This document shows, one piece after another, positions 1-12,300 of a stretch of DNA of 32,631 nucleotides. The stretch spans positions 60,638 to 93,268 of the forward strand of contig NW_020170444.1 of assembly GCF_000524195.1 (NCBI RefSeq), written 5' to 3'. Numbering within the stretch: the stretch's first letter is position 1; every line of letters starts with the position of its first letter. The notes under the pieces are model-generated. The model did no database searches and was not told the origin of the DNA. It worked only from the letters and a program-made list of their open reading frames with translations. The DNA comes from Echinococcus granulosus. Lineage: Eukaryota; Platyhelminthes; Cestoda; Cyclophyllidea; Taeniidae. The translations under genes and the position numbers were made by a program.

Positions 1-1836
1 TTGAAAACGAGTTTTTAAAATCCGTCTCTGGACGGTACTTTCTCCTACCGCACCTTCCTCAAACGCTACACAACGGATTTCGTGGGAAGCGCCTACAACA
101 TACTTCCGATTTTTAATGCTCATAAACAGCGGTATTTTAATAGGCTCCTACAGGTTACAAGCCATACCAGCAAGCTGTAACGAAAATTGCATTTACTTCA
201 TGATGATTTGACATCGAGGCTGATGGTATTTGTGTAGAGCAGCCTTATGTACACACGTATCGTATCAATGTACAAGGCTTTTAAAAAAATACCTATACGA
301 TCCTTACATTTGAAAGCTAGGAAGTTGTTTAGAATGACAGATGGATAGTGAAAATAGTTTATTATCTTGAAGAAGCTCATTACTGTCGAGAACAGGGCGT
401 ACTGCCAATGGCGAAGACGGTGCTGTACCTAGATTCTTTAAAGAGAGTACTTCCTTACTTGAATTTACGCAACAAAAAACTTTAAAACAACTTGTCTTTT
501 ATATTTAAAGCAGGTTTGTTTTCTCTCCTTAAAATGCGACTTATATCCTTTAGATCCACTAGTAAAAATCGAAAGATACATCTGACTACGATAATCGTTA
601 CTCATACAAGAAATAGTCAAAAACGCAGAATAAATACAGAAATTGATGCATGAGTTGCCGTTGCCAAATCATGGCGGGGGTAGAACAGTGGCATATGAAG
701 ATGCATGGCGTTAGAAAACGAAAATGAAGAGAGTATTTACTTCGTGGTAAAATAAAAGTCATGCGAGGGGTGACTTGTTGAAGCCTAAAACGGCTTCATG
801 ACCATTTCTGGTGTTATTTGGCTGAGAAATGGCCTGAAATCTGAAGGCTAGGGTGAAAATTCGCTTAAATTGTGAGCCTAACAGCTTCTTACAATGCCTT
901 TTACGTTGATTAGGAAACCTCCACGACGAAAACAAAATAACCACGGCTAGTGTAGCACATTTGTGGCACCCTAAATTCCTCAGATGAATCCGCGCGTACC
1001 ATATCTGATGCTCTGATTTAATTAAAAGGAAATGAATTAAAGAAAAATACGGGATCGGTATCGCGTTAGAGCAAAGACATATTTGAAATGTGGGTGATTT
1101 TCCTCTGAGATTCCATAGATAACACGCACGCAACTGATGGCGAGAGCATCCGGGATAGAAATATACTACTTATGTGAAGAATTCAGCACGACGAGAAACC
1201 GCTTTAGTGATGTGGCGATCGAGAATCGGAAGTAGGAAAGTTAAATGTGCAATTTGGAAAAGAAATTGAACCAACTATTTCAATCTAAAATGTTTTATAA
1301 AGTCGAGCCTTCCGCACTTAACAATTAATTCGTACGATGCAATACCAACTGGGCTTCCTTCTCCTTCTACGACTTAAATGATTTAATTGTATTACAACAA
1401 AGAGTCTACACAAAAGACCCTAGATCATAATGGATTGTTAGAAGCCTGTCAAGAAACACATAGAAATAAGAGGATTTGCAACGATTTGGCACTGGAGAAA
1501 GCTAGAACCATCAAAACCAAACTTCTTTTTAAACCATTCCCAATTCGCATTTGATGGAATTGGGAACCAATACAGGAAAAAACTCAGATGTGAACATTAA
1601 AGAGAACAATTCGTTAGGAGCCAGCTTATAATGAGGAAAAGATTTTGATGACGTTTTGCAAATTTGGGTGAGCTTCCAATTTTCGCAATCATCTTTTACG
1701 CCGTTTAAAGCTGCCATGTTACCCAAGGCAAATGCTCAAAAAAAAAGAATAGAGCTACTTCTGAGAAGTATAAAACGGGTGGTGTTTATCCACTTGTCAC
1801 TCTTTGGGCACCAGCAATAAAGGGTACGTAACTCAC
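1..1836. other. Left flank, no recognised gene
   Basis: AT-rich sequence downstream of the last gamma-SNAP exon found. It should contain the rest of the gamma-SNAP gene (final intron, C-terminal exon, 3' UTR) unless those lie beyond the left edge. All minus-strand frames were checked for the conserved gamma-SNAP tail pattern (Leu-rich, then Val-Pro-Gly) and none was convincing. A 124-residue open frame at 759-1133 (minus) has no recognisable family features. Confidence 0.4.
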
Positions 1837-3415
1837 CTCCGTTTCCAGATTTCGAAAAGTCGGCAAGGTGATCACCTTAGCCACCGCGTTAGAGTCATAG
1901 GGTTCGCAGGCCTGGAGCAGTTTCGCCACCGCCGCTGCATCATCAGTCTCATCGAAGTGATACTGTCTACGACAAGAAAAAGGCAATTAAGACCTTCAAA
2001 AAGGGCCAAACGAAGAGCGCTTACCTCACAGCTTCCTCATAAACCTTCCCCGCAGCTACTGAGTCCTCTTGAACAAGTTTCAGGATCACCAAGGCAACGA
2101 CCGCCTTTCCACAGGCCTGGTAGGTAGTGTAGACGTTCTCTCTGCTGGCACCGAGAGAAGTGAGACGCATCTGGTAGCGCAGGAGACGGTCAGCCTCGTT
2201 GAATCGTCGCAGACGCGTCCACAGGCGAGCTGACTGGCCGGCAAAGTCCGCCGCTTGCAGGTACTTTTCCTCTAACTAAAGAAACAAAGGAAGGAATGTA
2301 GTTTCTTTCATTATAACTAGACACAGTCGTGCGCACTGTGAAATTACCTCAGATGTATCTGCTGCACACTCGTAAAATCGGGCTGATTCCTCAGGCATAC
2401 TTCCTTCCAATACTCTAAGGGGGTAATACTCCTAGTTAGACTAACTTGACATATTTCCTGATAAACAAAACACAGAAAAAAGTCTTACAATAATTGTCGC
2501 CTTGTTTTTGAGAAAAAAACCAGTCGAATATACAAACCGATTGTTCATCAGGCGCTATATTTTAGCGTCAAATTTAATGACTCTCCATTTTGGCCTTTAA
2601 AGTACTTTGACTACAAAGCCTTATTACCCATTAAAAAATTATTTTTGCAATGAATGTCTACTATGATGAAGCGTTTTCTAACCATTCTCATTATAGCACT
2701 TAGTGCTTTCAAAGAATATGCAAAGAACGTTTAAAGCCTCCTGTTAATCCAAGATTTCATTTCATATGGTAAAGTCAGAAGAATACAGGTTGTGTAGATC
2801 ACAGAAAGATGCTTTTGGACTCCACGCCAGGCAACAAACGGATTAATCCATACGAAGAAAATATATGCACAAAATATACAAAAGGTCACCTTGTGTCGAA
2901 AAGCTTAAAAAAAATGATTTATTTCATTCCAGTGACAACGCCAGGATGAGTCAAACGTGCCTCCACAAGACTACATGAAAACGGCACTTACTTTGCACCT
3001 TTAGAGTAGAGAATTGATGCAGAATCAGGAACACCACTTTGTCTTAAAAGTTGTCCAGCAGTTTTAATGCATTCAACCACTTTATCAAAATTCCCAATGT
3101 CACGAAACAATAGAGATGCTGTTTCGTAGGCTTTGGCGCAATGGAAAAAGGACTGTTTTTTCCCATGAAGGTCGGCAATCTATACCGTTACCTACATCCA
3201 TTTCGGTACCTGCATGTAAATATCGGCCGATTCTTGGAGCATCCTTGCGTTCCGATAAATTACTGCAGCCCTGCCGTAATATTCCAATGCGCTGTCAATA
3301 TCAGGCGATCGTTTCAAAAAAGACGTCTTCAAACTAAAAAATGACGTAGTAAAACACCCAACCATTTCTGGGCCTTTTGTACCAGCTCTTCAGCTTCATC
3401 TATTTTACTCGCCAT
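1837..3415 (-). CDS. NAPG: Gamma-SNAP (NSF attachment protein gamma), six exons, C-terminus missing
   Basis: Gamma-SNAP is the adaptor that brings the NSF ATPase to SNARE complexes for disassembly; it is a cytosolic, peripheral-membrane protein. Exons read from the right: 3363-3415 (ATG at 3415-3413, begins MASKIDEAEELVQKAQK), 3210-3333, 2992-3179, 2348-2414, 2025-2275 and 1837-1966. All introns are GT-AG and all phases match, giving 271 codons. Segments seen include SALEYYGRAAVIYRNA, SFFHCAKAYETASLLFRDIG, LEGSMPEESARFYECAADT, QAADFAGQSARLWTRLRRF and DETDDAAAVAKLLQACEPYD. They align collinearly, with almost no gaps, to the all-helical TPR-like repeats of animal gamma-SNAP (about 312 aa). The C-terminal segment MPEESARFYE...LPTFRNLETE favours gamma over alpha/beta-SNAP. 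Introns are 29, 30, 577, 72 and 58 nt. The last ~40 residues should follow exon 1837-1966 in phase 0, but no such exon was recognised to the left edge. Confidence 0.93.
2415..2991 (-). other. Gamma-SNAP intron 3
   Basis: A 577-nt GT-AG intron, the only long one in this gene. Its donor splits a Lys codon (AA|A) and the acceptor reads ccccttag. It is AT-rich and nothing further is seen in it. Confidence 0.8.
3334..3362 (-). other. 29-nt GT-AG micro-intron of gamma-SNAP
   Basis: The intron lies between Lys17 and the split Cys codon (TG|T). It begins gttggg, ends ttttttag, and is only 29 nt long. The next intron, at 3180-3209, is 30 nt with a weak pyrimidine tract. Both must be removed to keep the gamma-SNAP frame. 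Confidence 0.85.
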
Positions 3416-4245
3416 TAGAAGTAAGAACTACGCTTGGTCTCCCAGGTGTGGGCAACCGCTAGGCTAGACAGACCCCAATGACCTAGCCAGCTAAAATGGA
3501 AGTGTATAAGTGTCTGCCCTTCTAATCAGTAAATTCAAAGGACTTTTCGTTAAGCTTAAAAATCAGACTGATGAAAATAAAAAGTCAGTGCTTAAGTCCA
3601 AAATGGCAGAATAGTGCCACATGAATTCTTCAGTTATTTGCTTGCTATATTCAGATTTAGAAAGGTAAGCGAATTAAGTACGGATTAATGTGAAAAAGAA
3701 AGGTGACATTATAGTAATCAGAGTTCATGTTTGCTGCCTCTTAGTGCTGTTTTGATAAGATTCTTAGAAGTCCATCTCAATTTAGTTTACTTTTAAGAAG
3801 TCGACAAACTCATATGCTGGTTCGCCAAGTCCACATACGATTAAATGTACTAACATGTCAACCATGTCGACAATATAGTTAGTGCCATATACTTGTCAGC
3901 AACATAGTGAAAATAAACAGCAAAACACAAGTGCCTCCCCACAATAGCCTAATACGCAAACTACCACTTCTGAAACCCACTTTCCGCCGTCTAATTTTTC
4001 AAGGGACCGACATCACACCACTTAGGCAGAAATCAAACTCCGTCGCCATGGCGAGAAGTGCCACCTGTTGGGCCGTAACAAACTTACCCACACAAGATTA
4101 CAAAACCAAATGCGTTCACCAGGACGCCTTCTTTTACGAGCTCCGCATCAAAAAACAAACCGGAGGAAAGTGAGGATGGGTAAGGAAGGAAAAAAAAACA
4201 ATCACAGAGGAAACGGACACATCAACTGTGAGTCCTATTATCGGC
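3416..4245. other. Intergenic gap between GGA and gamma-SNAP
   Basis: 830 nt separate the GGA stop codon from the gamma-SNAP ATG on the same strand. The gap must hold the GGA 3' UTR and the gamma-SNAP 5' end. No canonical AATAAA was seen in the minus-strand orientation within it, and no clear TATA or initiator can be assigned. The plus-strand open frames at 3907-4304 have low-complexity, basic translations and are not supported. Confidence 0.5.
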
Positions 4246-6347
4246 CTAATCCAGAGGCACCGACACAACGCCCGACTCGAGGACATCCTCTTCTTCTAGT
4301 GTGAAGGACAACTGGAATTTCAACTTGGCGCACTTCACCTGAAATAGCACAAGTGAACACGGATTTGACAACAGCGAGTTAAGGAAAAAGATGATTAAAC
4401 GCCAAAACTCACTTCAAGGGCTGGTGGTCGTTGGATGTAGATAATCTGTTGCGCCGGGCTTGGGGGAAGGAAGGAGCAGAAGGCCGGCAGACTGGATGTG
4501 GCGAGAGGAAGCTGACGAACTTTCAGAGGCTAAAGGAATTAAAGACCCAAAGCTTAGGATCTGACCACTCGCAGTAGTACGATATGATAGTAAGGAGAGG
4601 CCAACTTTACGACAGTACATTCATCTTTGACCTGAGTTCTTTTAATGCCTGGCCTTCTCGATTTGCCTCATGTTCTGATGGTGATAACAAATTCAATATA
4701 TTCTTCTAATTTGCCAATTTTTTGATGAAGATGGGCTCAATCTCGTAAGGCTGAAATCGCCAGTCAAAATAGAGCCCATAAAACCATGTACCCAATGTGT
4801 CATGTTCATTTACTAGCCTGACATAACTAGAACAGCCCAGCAGCGTTCGTTGGTATTTCACTTATGTATAGTTTTCGCAAGAAAAGAGACAGTTCAAGTT
4901 ATAACGGACATGCGAGATGATAATGAAGTTGCTCCTCCGTTGAGAAAAACACTAAAAAAGGATAGATTTGAAGCATCAAAGATAATATCAGCTCTTAAAC
5001 TTGGCATAGTTTGAGGAAGCCAGACATTTCAAGCATAACATTCTTTTGCCGCTAAAGAATTGGTATAATACTTTGCAAAGGCCTCAGTAAAGACTAATAT
5101 TTGACACTACATTCCCTTCTCATTTAAATGAATTTCTGCCAACAATTTTGTCACACTTCGAAGTATGCTTTAAATAGTCCTACTCCTACATAGAGCTCGC
5201 AATGAATCCGATCAGATTCGTTGTAAACTTATCCCTTTTGACTGGCATAAATGATCCGAGACTCATGGAACGATAGAATGGCGCCAAAACTCTTGCTATT
5301 AATTAATAAATGTTGGAATAGACACCACCTTCGAGGCATACCCGGGAATATCCCCTCCCTTCTCAGACAGCAATATGTCAATTAGTCAAAAATTGGCGAT
5401 AAAAAATTTCCGACAAAATGTTACTTCAAATTTATGGTTTTTAGTTTAAAATAATATCATCATAGGCATTAATACTGCAGACACCAGCAATTTTGGTGCC
5501 AAATACAATTTATTGTACCATTTGTCTAGGTCAACTGAAAAAACCTAACAGCACAAAGTGCACACTAAGATAAAACTGAAAAAGAAAAAAAGAATCTATA
5601 ATTCGGAAGTACGTTTGGAGGAATTTAACAACGCCGGAAAAAATATATAGCATCTGGTAATGCAAAAACTTATAGACAAATTTTTGCCTCCAAGGGGTAC
5701 AAAAATACAAACTTTTCGACATTAAACCACAGAAAGAGATTGGCAAGTGGCAAGGGCATGTCTGACAATGATGAGCACGTCGGCTAATAGCACAACTACA
5801 AATGGAGGCATTCAAGTGGATTTCTTAATCAAAAAAGCCCAGTGATGAAACTTTTCACCGCCAAGTCCCAAGAGGTTGGTGGACGAAAATGTACTATTTG
5901 ATATTCTCTAAATCCAAAGTCATTAATGGCGAACCTCTAAAAGGTATAGCAAACCGGATTACCGCGTAATAAAGCAGAAAACAACAAACCTTCTCAACCC
6001 CAAATCGGAGAAGAAGATTTGTGAGCGGCAGAGCACTGCGGTTCGTAACCACTGCCACGAAAACCGACACAGAGGGGTGGGGCTTGTTGGCGGTGCAGTG
6101 AAGCACCACTTCCACCATCTGGTGCTGCTGTTTCGACGTTTCCTCTTCCCCACCGTTGCTGCTGTTGAGTGGATAAACTTTGATGGGTTGAGTGTGTTGA
6201 AAATGCGGAGAGATAGCAGAGAAGGTTAGTGCTGGAAGGGAGGAGAGTGATGGAAGATCTGTAATGTTGGTTTTCATCATTATCGACGGTTGAGGCTGGT
6301 CCAAAGACTTCGTTTCCTTGGTTACAGCTGCATCAGTGCCTGATGAG
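4246..6347 (-). CDS. GGA: GGA exons encoding the hinge end and the gamma-adaptin ear (GAE)
   Basis: Exons 5990-6347, 4413-4529 and 4246-4338. The ear begins around TQPIKVYPLNSS and continues MVEVVLHCTANKPHPSVSVF, VAVVTNRSALPLTNLLLRF, then LKVRQLPLATSSLPAFCSFL, QQIIYIQRPPALE and AKLKFQLSFTLEEED. It matches the human ear (FRILFHFARDPLPG, DVLVVVVSML, MKVKLQPPSGTELPAFNP, VRLRYKLTF). This beta-sandwich recruits accessory proteins such as rabaptin-5 and p56. A Gly/Glu/Gln-rich insert sits in the first loop. The protein stops at GVVSVPLD, lacking the FPPPETWG-type tail of vertebrate GGAs. The reading frame in 4413-4529 is not the longest local ORF; splice phase and homology select it. Confidence 0.92.
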
Positions 6348-9300
6348 CTAAAAGGAAGGCGAAGGTAAATGAGGGCAACCGTTGTGTTTTTCTATTGGCA
6401 GCATCTGATATCATTAATACAGGGTAAGAGCTGAAAACGTCTAGAATTTGAGCACTCGATCGACCAGAAGCGAGACGAAATGAGCAAATGGAGGGCATTC
6501 AGAAATGAAAAACTGCCTTTTTATCTTGTGTGTAAAATGTGAGTAATTTGAAGGTTGAGCGATGTCTTCATATACATGTGACGTCCCAATTTCACCTGAC
6601 ACCGTTGTCTCGTATACGTGATAACTTGTCAAACGGAATCGTGTTGTAGATTTGTTTAATTTAAAAATAGTAAAGCAGACTAGAAACGTTTTCGAGTGAA
6701 AAAAAAACACGTCTTTAATTCCTGAACAACAACAGCCCGAATTATGGTAGTCGATTTCCCCCTGAAACATTGGTAGTGAATGCGGAGACATAACCTTGGT
6801 AATACTTTTGCTAGATCAAGCACACATGCGGTTCAATCGTGCGGATGGCTGCAGCAGGAACATGAGCTTTGGGTGTGACCTCGACCAACGGCAGACAAAC
6901 GGGATGTTCGGGTCTAGGGAAAAACTAGAATATGACAAAATGCTAAGGTGCAGCCGCACTCACGAGCCGACCATATTTGGTAGTGAAGTGAGGCTTAGAC
7001 ATGACTTGATTGTGGGTATTTTGGCCGTGCACCTCTACATAGGAACCAATGGATAACAAGGATGGCCATTCAGGCAGTGCCCTTTTCTATCGCAGATTGG
7101 CTTCTCATTTACACAATCGCACTCCAATAGGATAAAAATTTTTCCTACGTAAATTTCTTCCTGGAGCCAATGTAGAAGTACAGACAGCTCTAAAATTCAA
7201 CAGATTTCGATGGAGGTATGGTTGATTTTACCCGATATATTGAGAAATGCCATCTCTGCAAATTTACTCAAGGGAAACATAAACTGAAAAAAGTAGGTGC
7301 ATTACAAAGTATTCCCAAATCAGCACACAGACCGAACCGTGGTCTCTATTCTTTCAGATACGTATATAGAAGGGGTGCTACCGTAGCGGTATCACAGTAG
7401 TAGGTGCTACCATGTCTAGCTTCTTGTGGATGCTAACTGCCAGACAATTTGGCGGTTAATCGAGATGCCCGACAGCATTGATGGCGTGTGCGTGCCTGAA
7501 AGAGCGTATGGCGGCCAAGTGTCTTATGACTCAAGGCGTAAAAGCCCCCGATACTCATCTGTGGAAGACTTCAGGGACGACATGACTATAGTGGCGACGC
7601 TCAAAAGCAGCAAGACCTTTGAATGGTTTGAACGTAAGGTTTCAAGGACGATCGTGAGCCTGTACATCGATAACGATCCCGGTCACCATTTCTGAATGAT
7701 TGCTGATCCCACGGTAGCCATTTCTGTGAACAATCAGGGCGCGGAATACCTGATTCCGGATAGTCGACCTGTCACTGTACAAGACGACCCTTCCAATACG
7801 AATTGTGAATAGGACCATTCACAAGCATTTGTAATTTCAACGAGTTTACATACGCTGTCAAGAGAGCTTCTTAATTTCTTACGGTATTAGGACAGTAAAA
7901 ATCCGTCAAATGAGAGACAGATCTGGAATAATAATTTGTGTGAGCTCTTGAACGTATGCAGTGCCAATCTGTTTACGTCAGGACTAAGCAGAGGACAAGA
8001 TAGCGAATGCTGATAAGCGACTGCTATCTTATCTTTTTCAAGCTGTCTACCAGATGGCCACAATATTCAATGTATTTACGACTGAAGAAACGTGGTACTG
8101 AAGAATTATTGATAAGATTCCGGGGCTGGCTAAGGGGATGGATTTCACATAAAGTAAAGGGGACAGAGGGATAGAGTTACGTGTTCAGGATAGTAAACAT
8201 ACGTGGTAGTTAGACCGAGCATCTGCCGTCCCATACTATCCAATTCACTGAACACGGCGGTCATTGAAGTTTTCGGCGTGGATTTCGAAGAAATTCCAGT
8301 GATATTGGTGGCCAACTTTGGGGGTGACGAGTCGGTAGACTGTATTGGAGTTGATAGCAGGAGCTGTGACGGCGGTGGTGATAGTGCATCTGTTGTATTT
8401 GATAAGTTGAATGGATTGGGTGCTGGAGGGTCCACTAGTTACCAAAAAAACTAGTTGTAGGACGAAAAGAATAGCTTCCACGGATGTAATCAAATGTTTT
8501 GAATGGGAATTTTGGGCAAATTCTAGTAAAAGTGCGGAAATACATCTTTAAGTGAGGTTTAATCAACAGAAAAGGGTGATGTATTGACAAATCCAACAAT
8601 ATTGGATTACTCGAATCAAGCTGACTGAGTGTAGGTGGATATCGTGGGGATAAAGTTTGCTTGAGAACTCGGTCAACTAATGCAAATTGGGAAATTGGAC
8701 CTCTCTTTCCATATGCAAAATGATAAAACTATAGGGAGAGCTTTTGGCAATATCATCACTGCCGCTCCAACTTTCAGACTTACTGGAAATTCGGATCATG
8801 AGTAGTTCAAAAGAACATGGCTAGGTCGATCATTGTTCTGTTGCAAAGTAAGACTTAAAAATAGACTTTGCATTTGAAATTCCGCATTTCACAACTATAA
8901 TGTCTATAATTTGCTTTTAATCATGCCACATGCATTCACTCCACCTCCTAGCGTCCGCAATCATTGGCGTATAATTTTTTTTAAGTTCGAATCTCCAAGT
9001 CATAAAATTGACTGACAAGCCTTTGGCTTTGGACTTTGTGCTGCTTCGGAAAAGTGATGTCAGTGCTGCAAGGTGTAGAAAGAAGTTGTACTCACCCAAA
9101 GACTGATGCTCATCCGCAGGTGGGAATTGTTATTACAGCTACTTTTGTTATGGCTGAAAGGGTCACCTTGTAAAACGAGTCGAAAAATCACGAAACTATA
9201 ATAAGCAATTTAAAATGGGACATCTGACGTCCTGAAATGGTATTATGCAACGATTTGATGTTATATTTCAACGCATTTTTAAATACGTTGACTCACCAGT

Positions 9301-12300
9301 CTGCAATTTTGCTTGACGAATCAGCATTTCGGACGTGCCTATACTCTCACAGCCCCTCTGTGTGTTAGCAATAAACCTTCACTTATTCTAATATGGCTTA
9401 TCTCGACTTCAGAGAAGACTGGGGGCATCGCTTATGTGGCAGTAATAATACAGTTCGATTCTATTAACTGGTTGGAGTCGTTGGGCGATTACTAAACCTG
9501 AACGTTGCAGAGGACATCCACTTTGGTTCGCTGAATCTGTAAGGGTTCACTATAGAACGATTAAAACGGCAAGGCCAGGCCCTAACCATTTGCCAATGAT
9601 CTGCAGGATGAGGTTGGCATGGTTCCCCAAACGAAACGATTTATATAATGGTCTGATGCCGAGATATTCCTTTGCCTACTTTGCTTCCGGGGGAAGTGGG
9701 GTAGAAGTCAATAACATGCTTGCTGTAGAACATCCACCATTTAGCAATGTTACCCAGATGAGTTCTCAACGGATGTGATAGAAGACACGACGCCTAGATA
9801 TCTCGGAAAAAGCTGCATCACGAACTTTGAACAATAGGTAGCTTTCTCCATACGATAGGAATCTTCTTTTATCCCATCTTGAGATGAAAATAATATCTAA
9901 GTGGGGCCTGCGCTGACAAAGTAAAAAAGAATAAGGCGATTTCGTGGTGATTTGATGTTTTATTTAACTGAATGTTTAACTATCTGGGCTTTTCAGTCCC
10001 CACAGTTTGCACCCCCCACTCAGCGGATTACGACAAACGAAGCGCATGAACTAATTCTATCATAAAGGCAAAAATCGTATTTGATACTTAAATTTTACGC
10101 AAGAATTGGGTTGTTTATGTACACTTGGTAAATAATACAGCAACTTAAGTAGCATGTCGTCCTAAATGACATTCGTTGAGTAAAAATGTGTTGCATTTCC
10201 ACTTCTTTTACATATTTAGGATGCGTTATCAATATCATCAAAAAATACCTCAGCTTCCAGTTATCCTTAGAGTGGCGGCAGGGCAGCATATCGCTCGCTG
10301 CAATGACCTGTTACAAATTGTAGAGACTTGTCAAGTGCATCCAATTGCTTATATAGATACGTTATAAAACAAGATAAGCATCGGTCTATCGGTACGGCAC
10401 GCTTTATTTCCCCCAATCTTAACCCTCATAACAAACAATGTTTGCCTTGCGAGTCGAGTTTAACCCGGTTCCAAGGCGGCAAAAGCCTCTCGCACAGACT
10501 CCTGCGCAACACTAGGAGAAGATGAGATAGTAGGACATGCCATTCGGAAAGCTTAAAAAACCTAACTCGGAAGTTGAATTACTCAGAGGTGCCTTACCTT
10601 TAAGAAGACTCTCTATTCTTGATAACGAATACTTACGCGGCGGTATTGAGTAAAATGTTTTGAAATTAAAGCACAAAGAAAAACGCTCAATAATACATAA
10701 GGCGAGTGACAATAAGACAATTCGTCGATGTCAACATCAAACGGGTAGGGAAATCCGAGGCAGAAGCTGGTGACAATAAGGATTAAAGCTCCTCAATATT
10801 CTTCTTATTTCTTTCTGCACGTTATAGGAATGTGCCATGGTTTATCAATTGTTTGCCAACTCCCTGACTCGTGACGTAAAGTGCCTTTTGTTTTCAAAAG
10901 TTTAGCAAAAAAGCTATCATGGATTATACCTAAACGACTCACTAACTACTTCACAATTATAGTGCACTGCCTTGCCGATAGATTATTCGTGCTTTGCGAA
11001 CAGTGAAATCCTGATGAAATTGTGCACTACGAAGTTATCATTTGCAGAAGGCCAAATAATTTCAGTTAGTATATCAATGCAACTCAAATGTGTGAAGGGA
11101 AAGCCTTATTTATTCAAGTTTACACGAGACATACTAGAAACGTAACCCATTGAAAGACTTCCACTCCAAAGTGAGAGGAAGATAAAGACTCATATTTTTC
11201 CTCCATATTCCCTACGAGAGGTTATCAAGGAAATAAGGAAATTAGTTCCATTTAACGTAACAATTCGTGAAAGACACCTTTCCGTAGTTCAAACGCCTAC
11301 TAATAGAGAATTTACCTCAACATAAACAGGACATTTTTTACAAAAGGAGACATCTAACTGGAAACAGCTTGTGCAAACTACCCAAAGATCAATTACTATT
11401 ACTTCTTCGGGCGAGGGATTATCTTAATTAATAACCACGAACCCGGAGCATTGGGTGAGCCACAAAGGAGGCCGTCAAGAAGGTTCATAGCCGAAGAAGA
11501 CTGAGTCTGCTGTGTCGGCAGATGCGGTGGGGCATCGTGGATTCCAAGGTTCAAAAGGTCCTGACTCAACAAATTCTGAGGCGTGTCATTAGAAAGTATT
11601 AGCAGGTTTTCTGACATCGTAGAAGATGTTTCAGACGCCGTTGAAGGTTGCTGTGGAGGTTCGCGTTGAGCGGCTATAATAGCTGGATCGTCCACGGTGG
11701 ATGGAGGTTTGTGCAAAACCACGACTTCGTAGCGCTCCAATGCGCTAGAGGCACGGCTGCAAGTCTCAATAACGTCAGCTGAAAGAAATAAAAAATGCAT
11801 CGGGAATGGACTAAACAACAAAAGATTCCAAAGTTAATTTCCTTATTACGCCATAGGTATACCTGCCAAAGGGATTATCATCTAAATGAACAACCGTGCA
11901 CAGAAAGTGCCCAAAAATGGAAGAAATAAGGGAAATTTAAAATATGAATTCAATCATTAGATACTATTACACATTATGTATTGAATTCATATCAATAAGC
12001 ATTATTTTTGGAAGAAAAATTATCAATACTGAGCATAAAAGAACAAGCCTTTAAATAAAAAGTGGGGTTTGAATAACCTTATCTTTTATCCCACCACAGA
12101 AATTTATATTTGTGAGCGTTTGCTGAAAAACACTGAATAAGATCAGCTGGAAGTGGAAAAAATGCTACCATCAACCCTGTTTATTGCTTTCAGCATCACT
12201 GCTTGGCGACTAAACTTACTTCAGTGTTCAAATGACCTGAGGGACAGGTCAAGAACATGACATATTTAAGACGACAAAGCACAATTTTATCCCCTCATTA

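Noticed and set aside
759..1133. Minus-strand 124-codon ORF
   Set aside because: No conserved motif, mixed composition, no splice context linking it to gamma-SNAP, and no match to its C-terminus.
1804..2127. Plus-strand 107-codon ORF
   Set aside because: It is antisense to gamma-SNAP exons 1837-1966 and 2025-2275 and runs through their intron; GC-rich exons create it.
4414..4620. Minus-strand frame beginning MYCRKVGLSLL
   Set aside because: It overlaps the ear exon 4413-4529 in the wrong frame. The frame giving LKVRQLPLATSSLPAF matches the ear and fits the splice phases.
8245..8493. Minus-strand frame beginning MITSVEAILFVLQ, resembling a signal peptide
   Set aside because: It is an out-of-frame reading of GGA hinge exon 8203-8434 plus its intron.
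8925..9000. Possible tRNA (B-box-like aagttcgaatctcc)
   Set aside because: No A box at the right distance and no cloverleaf could be drawn from the flanking sequence.
11399..11442. Continuation of the GGA hinge exon to WLLIKIIPRPKK and stop
   Set aside because: This would end the protein before the ear. The donor at 11442-11441 has the right phase for the next exon.
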